Positions 58,016 through 64,000 of a stretch of 64,000 bases of DNA are shown here, one piece after another. The first letter of the stretch is position 1, and every line of letters starts with the position of its first letter. The notes beneath the pieces are model-generated. The model had not been told where the DNA came from, searched no databases, and worked only from the letters and a program-made list of their open reading frames with translations. The stretch lies in contig CAVVFJ010000014.1 in NCBI GenBank assembly GCA_963747425.1, positions 248,001 through 312,000 on the forward strand. The letters are read 5' to 3'. The stretch comes from DASUPK01 sp963747425. GTDB lineage: Bacteria; Actinomycetota; Thermoleophilia; Solirubrobacterales; 70-9. The position numbers and the translations under genes are program-made.

Positions 58016-59350
58016 ATGCAGAAGGCTGCCCGGCTCGATCACCAGCACGTATGGCACCCGTTCACTCAGCAGCGCGACTGGGTGGAAGACGAGCCGTTGA
58101 TGATCGAGGCCGCGGAGGGGACCGAGCTGATCGACTCGGACGGGAACCGCTATCTCGACGGCGTCTCGTCCCTCTGGTGCAACGTCCACGGCCATCGCCA
58201 TCCGGCGATCGACGAGGCGGTCCGCGACCAGCTCGATCGCGTCGCCCACTCGACGATGCTCGGCCTCTCTCACCCAGGTGCGTCGGAGCTGGCCGGGCGC
58301 CTGGTCGAGATCGCGCCGCCGGGGCTCAACCGCGTCTTCTACTCGGACTCCGGATCGACCGCCGTGGAGGTCGCCCTGAAGATGGCCTTCCAGTACTGGC
58401 AGCACCGCGGCGGACAGCACGTCAGGAAGACGTCGTTCATCTGCCTGGAGGAGGCCTACCACGGGGACACGATCGGCTCGGTCTCCGTCGGCGGCATGCC
58501 GCTCTTCCACTCCACCTTCGGGCCTCTCCTCTTCGATGCGCATCGGGCGAAGCCGGGCGACATCGACGACATGGCCCGGCTGCTGGCGATGCGCGAGGAG
58601 GAGGTCGCCGCGGTGGTGCTCGAGCCGCTCGTCCAGGGGGCGGCCGGGATGCTCACCCACCCGCCCGGCTATCTGAGCGCGGTCAGGCGCCTGTGCGACC
58701 GGCACGGAGTGCTGCTGATCTGCGACGAGGTGGCGACCGGGTTCGGTCGCACGGGGACGATGTTCGCCTGCGAGCAGGAGGGCGTCTCGCCCGACCTCCT
58801 CTGTGTGGCCAAGGGCCTGACCGGCGGCTACATGCCCCTGGCCGCGACGCTCGCCACCGAGCGGATCTACGAGGCCTTCCTCGGGGCGCATTCGGAGTTG
58901 AAGACCTTCTTCCACGGCCACACCTACACGGGCAACCCGCTCGCCTGCGCGGCGGCGATCGCCTCGCTCGAGGTCTTCCAGCGGGAGCGGACGCTGGTAC
59001 GGCTGCAGCCCAAGATCCGGCTGCTGTCCGGGTGGCTCGCGCAGGTCGAGAGGATGCGCGAGGTGCACGAGGTGCGCCAGCGCGGCCTGATGGTCGGCAT
59101 CGACCTCGGCGAGCACGACCCGGAGCTGCGGCTCGGCCACCGAGTGGTGCTCGAGGCCCGCCGGCGCGGCGTCATCGTCCGGCCGCTCGGCAACGTGATC
59201 GTGATGATGCCGCCGCTCGCCATCTCCAAGCAGGACCTGCGGCGCCTCGTCGGCGTCGTCGCCAAGTCGATCCGCGCCGCCTACCCGGTCGCCGAGCTCG
59301 ACTCAGGCGCCAAGGGCCGCCTGGACGCCGCGCTGCTCGAAGCGGCCTGA
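58016..59350 (+). CDS. bioA: Adenosylmethionine-8-amino-7-oxononanoate aminotransferase
   Basis: A 444-residue class III PLP aminotransferase that makes 7,8-diaminopelargonate with SAM as amino donor. HVWHPFTQQRDW is the BioA signature near residue 12; YLDGVSSLWCNVHGHRHPAI, YSDSGSTAVEVALKMAFQYW, EPLVQGAAGMLTHPPGYL, ICDEVATGFGRTG and the PLP lysine in CVAKGLTGGYMPLA are all present, as is FFHGHTYTGNPLACAAA. ATG 58016 follows AAGGA. Separate from bioBFD by the MFS/MarR pair, with a MarR operator in its upstream gap. Confidence 0.95.
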   Translation: MQKAARLDHQHVWHPFTQQRDWVEDEPLMIEAAEGTELIDSDGNRYLDGVSSLWCNVHGHRHPAIDEAVRDQLDRVAHSTMLGLSHPGASELAGRLVEIAPPGLNRVFYSDSGSTAVEVALKMAFQYWQHRGGQHVRKTSFICLEEAYHGDTIGSVSVGGMPLFHSTFGPLLFDAHRAKPGDIDDMARLLAMREEEVAAVVLEPLVQGAAGMLTHPPGYLSAVRRLCDRHGVLLICDEVATGFGRTGTMFACEQEGVSPDLLCVAKGLTGGYMPLAATLATERIYEAFLGAHSELKTFFHGHTYTGNPLACAAAIASLEVFQRERTLVRLQPKIRLLSGWLAQVERMREVHEVRQRGLMVGIDLGEHDPELRLGHRVVLEARRRGVIVRPLGNVIVMMPPLAISKQDLRRLVGVVAKSIRAAYPVAELDSGAKGRLDAALLEAA

Positions 59351-59377
59351 CCCGGTCGCCCCCCGCGGCGCCGCCGA

Positions 59378-59563
59378 CTACTCCTCGTAAGGCTCGAAGT
59401 CCGCTTTGCGGGCCCCGCAGACCGGGCAGAACCAGTCGTCGGGGATGTCGTCGAACGAGGTCCCGGGCGGTACCCCGCCGTCGGGATCGCCCTCGTCCGG
59501 GTCGTAGATGAATCCGCACGAGGTGCAGATATAGAGCTGCTTGGTGGTGGTCTCGGCTGGCAT
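59378..59563 (-). CDS. Rubredoxin
   Basis: A 61-residue rubredoxin with both CxxC knuckles: ICTSCGFIYDPDEG and WFCPVCGARKADFEP, which bind one Fe. GVPPGTSFDDIPDDW is the usual middle segment. It is an electron carrier; alkane hydroxylases, P450-like systems or peroxide-detoxifying enzymes are common partners, none of which is adjacent (bioA and a Nudix gene are). Convergent with bioA. Confidence 0.95.
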   Translation of the reverse strand: MPAETTTKQLYICTSCGFIYDPDEGDPDGGVPPGTSFDDIPDDWFCPVCGARKADFEPYEE

Positions 59564-59603
59564 TGGGCCGCCAGCCTAGCGAAGACGTCTACGCTGGCCG
59601 CCG

Positions 59604-60191
59604 GTGGAACCCGCGGTCCCCCGTCCGGCGGCAACTGTGATCCTCCTGCGGCGCGGTGGCAAGCACGCCGAGCGGGGCCTCGAGATCCTGCTGGTGCAGC
59701 GCAATCCCGAGGCGCGCTTCATGCCGGGCGTCTGGGTCTTCCCGGGCGGCGCCGTCGATTCACAGGACGGCGATGGTGAGGCGGCGCATCGCACCGCGGC
59801 CGCGAGGGAGCTTGCGGAGGAGGCGGGGATCGAGGTGGATGCCGGTGAGCTGGTCGCGTATTCGCGCTGGATCACGCCCAGGGTGGCGCCGATTCGATTC
59901 GACACCCGCTTCTACCTGGCCCTCGCTCCGGCGCACTCGCCGCCTCAGCCGGACGGCTCTGAGACCGTGGACGCCGGCTGGTTCGGCCCGCAGGACGCGC
60001 TCGACATGCACCACGCGGGCGAGCTCCCCCTCGTCTTCCCCACCATCAAGCACCTCGAGTCGCTGGTCGGGTTCGCCAACGCCGCCGAGGCGCTGGAGGC
60101 CGCCAAGCACCGCGAGGTGAAGACGGTCGAGCCGCGCGTCGAGGGTGAGGGCGACGAGCAGCGGATCGTGCTGCCGGACGAGCTTCCTTAG
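59604..60191 (+). CDS. Nudix hydrolase
   Basis: A 195-residue Nudix protein with an N-terminal ATVILLRRGG strand and LLVQRNPEARFMPGVWVFPGG. The Nudix helix is GGAVDSQDG then AAARELAEEAGIEVDAGEL, holding the REx2EE metal ligands; the gap between GG and the helix is a little longer than the standard box. A C-terminal LVFPTIKHLESLVGF and an acidic tail resemble the mammalian NUDT19/CoA-diphosphatase-like group, which fits the CoA theme but is unproven. GTG 59604 start. Confidence 0.88.
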   Translation: MEPAVPRPAATVILLRRGGKHAERGLEILLVQRNPEARFMPGVWVFPGGAVDSQDGDGEAAHRTAAARELAEEAGIEVDAGELVAYSRWITPRVAPIRFDTRFYLALAPAHSPPQPDGSETVDAGWFGPQDALDMHHAGELPLVFPTIKHLESLVGFANAAEALEAAKHREVKTVEPRVEGEGDEQRIVLPDELP

Positions 60192-60626
60192 TTACGCAGG
60201 ATGCCGTCGCGTGGGCGGCGCGGGCAGGCCCCTGCGCTGCATTGCGCCCCCCCGGATCCGTCCGCCGAGTGCGCCAAGGAGCATCCCGATGATCGCCGTG
60301 AAGACGATCAGGATCGGCGCGAAGCCGGGCAACTCGACCTTGGCGTCGGTGCCCGCGATCGCGTGCGCGAGCAGCAGGCCGGTCCCATAGAGCGTTCCGC
60401 CCACCAGACCGCGGTCGGCACCATCCCAGCCGTCCGCGTGCTCGAAGCCGGCCAGGATGCCGCCGACGAAGGCGATCAGGCCGACCGCCCAGTACGCCGC
60501 GGAAGATACGCCGAGTAGGACTCCGGCCAGCGCCCCCAACGCGGTCGGGACCACCAGGCCGAGGACGATCTGCGTCGAGCGCGGCCGCTCCCGGAAGAGC
60601 GGGGAACTCTGCATCCATCTATCCAT
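60192..60626 (-). CDS. Integral membrane protein of unknown function
   Basis: A 144-residue protein with four hydrophobic segments (VLGLVVPTALGALAGVLLGV; AAYWAVGLIAFVGGILAGF; GLVGGTLYGTGLLLAHAIA; ILIVFTAIIGMLLGALGG) and a short basic C-terminus (RRGLPAPPTRRHPA). I do not recognise a named family; it resembles small four-TM proteins of the DUF6069/DUF5518 type only in outline. ATG 60626 has AGAGAGG 8 bp upstream; a GTG at 60635 is an alternative. It converges with the Nudix gene and is divergent from the MCE gene. Confidence 0.72.
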   Translation of the reverse strand: MDRWMQSSPLFRERPRSTQIVLGLVVPTALGALAGVLLGVSSAAYWAVGLIAFVGGILAGFEHADGWDGADRGLVGGTLYGTGLLLAHAIAGTDAKVELPGFAPILIVFTAIIGMLLGALGGRIRGGAMQRRGLPAPPTRRHPA

Positions 60627-60762
60627 CGCCGCCACCTCTCTCTCCGCCCACCGGCACCCCCGGTGGGCGCGGGCGACCGTATCAGAGGCGATGTGAGATG
60701 AATCACAGAAAGGGGCTTGTCCGGCGCCGTGCCGAAAGCCGGTTCATAGGATCGGAATACGG

Positions 60763-62218
60763 ATGGAGGCGCACTCGCCGGGGGCGGACGGGGCCCCTGA
60801 GGAGGACAGGCGGCAACGGCTTCGCAGAGGCGCGGCGTTGTCGACCATCGCCCTCGCGGCCCTGATCGTGCTCTACGTCCTCCTCTTCGGAGGAGGGAGC
60901 GGCTACACCGTCACCGCCTCCTTCCAGAACGCCTCCCAGCTGGTCACCGGCAACAACGTCACCGTCGCCGGCGTCCCGGTCGGCTCCGTCAAGCAGATCT
61001 CCCTCTCCGACGACGGCCAGGCCCTGGTCAAGCTGGAGATCTCGGACTCCGCCTACGCCCCGCTGCCGGCCGGCACCCACGCCACGGTCCGCTCCCAGTC
61101 GCTCTCGGGGATCGCCAACCGCTACGTCGACCTCGCCCTGCCTACAAACGACACCTCCCGGCGGATCTCCTCGGGCGGCGAGATCACCCAGGCCGACACC
61201 ACCTCCGAGGTCGACCTCGACCAGCTCTTCAACACCCTCGATAAGCCGACTGTTAGCCACCTCCAGCAGGTGATCCGGGGCTTCGCCCGCGCCTACGACG
61301 GGGTGGGCGCCAAGGCCAACCGCGGCTTTCACTACCTGAACCCCTTCCTCTCCACCTCGCGGCGGGTCTTCGCAGAGCTCAACTCAGACCAGGCGAACCT
61401 CTCCGGCCTGGTGGTCGACGGCGCCTCGCTGATGGACACCCTCGATCAGAAGAGCCCCGAGATCTCCTCCCTGGTCTGCGAACCTCGACGGGATGCTCGG
61501 CACGATCGGGGACGAGCAGTCCTCGCTCGCCTCCGCGGTCTCACAGCTGCCCGACTTCATGCGCCAGTTCAACACCACCGCGGTCAACCTCCGCGCCGCC
61601 CTCGACGACGTCCAGCCGCTCATCGACGCCACCCGCCCGGTCGCTCGCAAGCTCCAGCCCTTCGCCAAGCGCCTTCGGGGCTTCGCCCGCGGCGCGGTCC
61701 CCACCGTCAAGGGCCTGAACGGGGTGATCAACTCGCCGGGGCAGAACAACGACCTGATCGAGCTCACCCGCCTGCAGGACCCGCTGGCTCGGATCGGGGT
61801 CGGCCCGGTCGATCGCAACGGCTCCTCCCGCCCCGGCGCCCTGCCGGCCTCCGCCGACTCCCTGAAGAACTCGCTGCCCCAGCTCTCCATGCTCAGGTCC
61901 TACAGCCCGGAGCTGACCGGCTGGTTCGATGACTTTGCCAACTCGGGAAAGGCCGACGCTTTCGGCGGCATCGGGCGGATCGCAGTGGGCGCAAACATGT
62001 TCACCGCCGGGCCGCCCGGAACGCCGTGCCCCAGCCAGCTGGAGGTGCTCGCCGGGGGAGTCTGCTCCGTGCTCGACCCGGCGCAGCTCCTCGCCTCCCT
62101 GGGCATCAAGGACCTGCGGCGCTGTCCCGGCGCCAACGAGCGCGGTCTCTCCGAGGATCAGCTCACCCAGGGCGGCACGATCGACTGCGATCCCAGCCAG
62201 GTTCCGCTCGGGCCGTAG
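60763..62218 (+). CDS. MCE (MlaD) family protein, frameshifted
   Basis: An MCE lipid-transfer protein of about 484 residues. TM helix: LSTIALAALIVLYVLLFGGG (residues 26-45); MCE domain: YTVTASFQNASQLVTGNNVT, VAGVPVGSVKQISL and SQSLSGIANRYVDLALP. A helical needle region follows. The break near 61480 (GTC-T-GCG reads as Val-Ala-Asn) separates this from LDGMLGTIGDEQSS and VNLRAALDDVQPLIDATRPV, to the stop at 62218; length is 3n+1. No YrbE or Mce ATPase genes adjoin it, so it is an orphan. Probably a sequence artefact. Confidence 0.82.
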
Positions 62219-62238
62219 TCGCGTAAGAATTGCGCTCG

Positions 62239-63192
62239 ATGACCAGCACTCTTCCTCCCGAGGTCCGTGACGCGTTCGAGGGCTTCATCACCTGCGAGCT
62301 GACGACCGTCGACGCCGCCAAGCAGCCGATCACGTGGCCGGTCACGCCGTACTACGACCAGGGAGGGCCGACAATCGACGTGACGACGGGGCTGGGCTAT
62401 CCGAAGAAGGCCGACGACGCCCAGGCCCACCCGAGCGTCTCGCTGCTCTTCTCGGATCCGACCGGATCGGGGATCGACAGCGGCCTGCGGGTGCTCGTCC
62501 AGGGCACCGCCACGATCGACGACGAGGATCTGAAGGCGAACGCCGAGCGCTACATGCGCGAGTCAGGCGAGAAGCTGCCGGCGACGAAGAAGATGAACCC
62601 GCCGAAGCCCCTCCGCGGGATGTTCAACTGGTACTACGCGCGCCTCTACATCAAGGTGAGGCCCGAGCGAGTCTTCGTCTGGCCGCAGGGAAATCTGGCC
62701 GAGGAGCCGACCGTCCACGACGCGCACCTCGAGGAGGTGCGCTCGGGACACGTCGAGGAGCCGCCCGAGAGCCACGGGGAGGCGCCAAAGGGACCGCCGG
62801 CCTGGGACCGGCGGATGGAGTTCCTGGCGGCCCACGACACCGGCGTGCTCAGCTGGATGGCTCCGGATGGATTCCCGATCGCCGTCCGCGTCCCGTTCAC
62901 CGCCGACCCGGAGGGCAAGACGATCTCGATCGATGCTGAGCCGTCCGGGCTGCCGCTGCTCGAGGGTCGCGCCTGCCTGACGGTGCACAGGCACGCGCCG
63001 GACTTCACCTGGCAGCGCAACATGCAGGTCCGCGGCAACCTCGCCCGCTCCGGCGAGGGCTGGCGCCTGGTGCCGCGCAGGATCGTCGGCGGCTTCGAGC
63101 TGCCCGAGGGTCGCCTCACCCGCTTCCGGGACTTCATCAAGAAGGGGCCGGGCTTCTACCGGACCTATCGCCGCCGCCTGCGCGAACGTTAG
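62239..63192 (+). CDS. PNPOx-like split-barrel protein, two domains
   Basis: A 317-residue protein with two FMN-binding split-barrel (pyridoxamine-phosphate-oxidase-like) units. First: CELTTVDAAKQPITWPVTPY, IDVTTGLGYPKKADDAQAHP and LRVLVQGTATIDDEDL. Second: MEFLAAHDTGVLSWMAPDGF, IAVRVPFTADPEGKT, and MQVRGNLARSGEGWRLVPRR. Such doublets in actinobacteria bind flavins including F420. Substrate unknown. ATG 62239 was chosen over the TTG at 62230. Downstream genes converge. Confidence 0.78.
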   Translation: MTSTLPPEVRDAFEGFITCELTTVDAAKQPITWPVTPYYDQGGPTIDVTTGLGYPKKADDAQAHPSVSLLFSDPTGSGIDSGLRVLVQGTATIDDEDLKANAERYMRESGEKLPATKKMNPPKPLRGMFNWYYARLYIKVRPERVFVWPQGNLAEEPTVHDAHLEEVRSGHVEEPPESHGEAPKGPPAWDRRMEFLAAHDTGVLSWMAPDGFPIAVRVPFTADPEGKTISIDAEPSGLPLLEGRACLTVHRHAPDFTWQRNMQVRGNLARSGEGWRLVPRRIVGGFELPEGRLTRFRDFIKKGPGFYRTYRRRLRER

Positions 63193-63222
63193 GCGAGGGT
63201 GCGCCGCGAGGCGCAACCCGAT

Positions 63223-63909
63223 TCATGTCCCGATCTTCGGCGGGAACGGCTCGAGGCCGGCGTTCCAGGGGCCTGGCCTGTAGATGTCGAGGTTGTTCTC
63301 CTCCATCTCTCGGTGCAGGCGGTCGAAGATCCCTCCGGCCGAGTGCAGGGCCTCCTTCAGCTCCTCCCTGGTGCGCCCCCGCAGCCGCCAGTGGAAGAAG
63401 AGCTGCTGCTCGGTGATGCCGAAGTCGACCTCCGCCGGGATCCGCGTGATCCAGTCGATGAACGCCGGGCTGAACAGCTCCCTGAGCGCGACCGGGTCGT
63501 GGTCCTTCGGGACGGTGGCGATGAAGCGCTTGTTGAAGTCGATGCTCTCGAACTCGACCCGGCGCCTGGAGTGCTTGTCGACCATGTCCCCGGGCGTCCG
63601 CTCGACCGACTCGACGTCGAAGACCGGGACGACCGTCGCCAGGTCGGGCATGTGCGCCTTGACGAGCAGCGCGGTGGGAAGGATCGCCTTGCGGCCGAAG
63701 CCGCCCTCCTCGTGCTCGTCGGCGTCGCAGGAGGCTCCGAAGAAGCCGTCGCTGAGCTCACCGGTGAGCCTGTTCGTACCGCCCGGGCAGAGCGCGACCG
63801 GGCCTTCCTTCGGGTTGATGCCCCCGATCGGCTCGTAGCGGAGGTTGCGCTCGGACGCCAGGCCCGAGACGATCCCCGCCCACTCCTCGGCGTCCCCCTT
63901 TGCGCTCAC
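63223..63909 (-). CDS. Conserved protein with DUF3137-like features
   Basis: A 228-residue protein without signal or obvious TM. FNKRFIATVPKDHDPVALRE and LFSPAFIDWI recall the core of DUF3137 proteins, where a similar FNKRF and LTPAFI pair occurs; this match is by eye and moderate. Preceding text CPGGTNRLTGELSDGFFG and AEEWAGIVSGLASERNL is not typical. GTG 63909 overlaps the upstream gene's TGA as GTGA, so the two are co-translated. Function unknown. Confidence 0.55.
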   Translation of the reverse strand: MSAKGDAEEWAGIVSGLASERNLRYEPIGGINPKEGPVALCPGGTNRLTGELSDGFFGASCDADEHEEGGFGRKAILPTALLVKAHMPDLATVVPVFDVESVERTPGDMVDKHSRRRVEFESIDFNKRFIATVPKDHDPVALRELFSPAFIDWITRIPAEVDFGITEQQLFFHWRLRGRTREELKEALHSAGGIFDRLHREMEENNLDIYRPGPWNAGLEPFPPKIGT

Positions 63910-64000
63910 TCGGCGTTGACCAGGTCCTCGCGCCCGGCGGCCTCGAGCTGGGCCTTGTAGCGCGGGTAGACCGGCTTGGTGAGGGGGACGAGCTTGAGGA
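63906..64000 (-). CDS. C-terminus of an unidentified protein (cut by window end)
   Basis: A reading frame open to the right window edge and ending with TGA at 63906-63908. The last residues are LKLVPLTKPVYPRYKAQLEA and then AGREDLVNAE. Its stop overlaps the next gene's GTG by 4 bp. Too short to assign; LemA or similar partners are usual beside DUF3137-like genes, but nothing here confirms it. Confidence 0.5.
   Translation of the reverse strand, partial: LKLVPLTKPVYPRYKAQLEAAGREDLVNAE

Overview
The window is about two thirds G+C, packed with short-gapped or overlapping genes, and uses GTG and TTG starts freely. Gene content (three MMPL transporters, MCE protein, FprA-type ferredoxin reductase, P450s, acyl-CoA dehydrogenases, BKACE and CaiB families, secreted proteins with Lys/Cys-rich tails) points to an actinomycete, most plausibly a soil Thermoleophilia/Solirubrobacterales-like bacterium. 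That placement is inference. No rRNA, tRNA, CRISPR array, prophage or insertion sequence was seen.

Layout. 1-2.0 kb: ferredoxin reductase, BolA, CGFS glutaredoxin and an A-type Fe-S carrier. 2.0-8.8 kb: SDR, DegV, a MarR gene with a palindromic divergent promoter, a small membrane/stress operon (including a 44-residue gene), and a nitrilase-TetR-hydrolase operon behind a TetR-like operator. 8.8-9.4 kb: decayed MscS channel. 9.4-13.3 kb: four-gene glycan operon with a homologue of plant reversibly glycosylated polypeptide (UDP-arabinopyranose mutase family). 13.3-19.9 kb: eight-gene acyl-CoA operon on the minus strand (enoyl-CoA hydratase, carboxylase beta, SnoaL-like, small unknown, BKACE, CaiB-type racemase, MerR, ICMT), most genes overlapping by 4 bp. 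20.0-28.3 kb: P450, MMPL, GGDEF/HD-GYP protein, second P450 and acyl-CoA dehydrogenase; the two divergent promoters flanking this block share the same operator-like dyad. 28.3-29.1 kb: two YCII genes behind near-identical ECF-type promoters. 29.2-35.6 kb: methyltransferase, glycosidase lipoprotein, SnoaL-like protein, second acyl-CoA dehydrogenase, and two secreted proteins with proprotein-convertase P-like domains and basic tails. 35.8-52.8 kb: MMPL and MFS exporters, thioesterase, SDRs, SGNH lipoprotein, metallo-beta-lactamase, PlsC, GlpK with terminator, glycosyltransferase, biotin carrier protein, crotonase, third MMPL, a sigma-70 factor, a GH3 protein and a cupin. 52.8-59.4 kb: bioB-bioF-bioD and bioA, separated by an MFS exporter and its MarR regulator, which has a perfect 10+10 bp inverted repeat. 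59.4-64 kb: rubredoxin, Nudix, membrane protein, orphan MCE, PNPOx-like protein and two unknowns.

How it fits together. Acyl-CoA metabolism dominates: dehydrogenases, hydratases, a biotin-dependent carboxylase, CoA transferase/racemase and thioesterase, with P450s and MMPL exporters that could oxidise and move lipids. Biotin synthesis and the free-standing biotin carrier supply the carboxylase.

A quality warning matters for anyone using this annotation. Nine otherwise well conserved genes or gene remnants are broken by single +1 insertions (one of them twice). At every site the extra base can be read as a second, synonymous wobble base placed beside the first. This looks like merged strain variants in a consensus assembly rather than true pseudogenes, so I annotate these genes as whole units.
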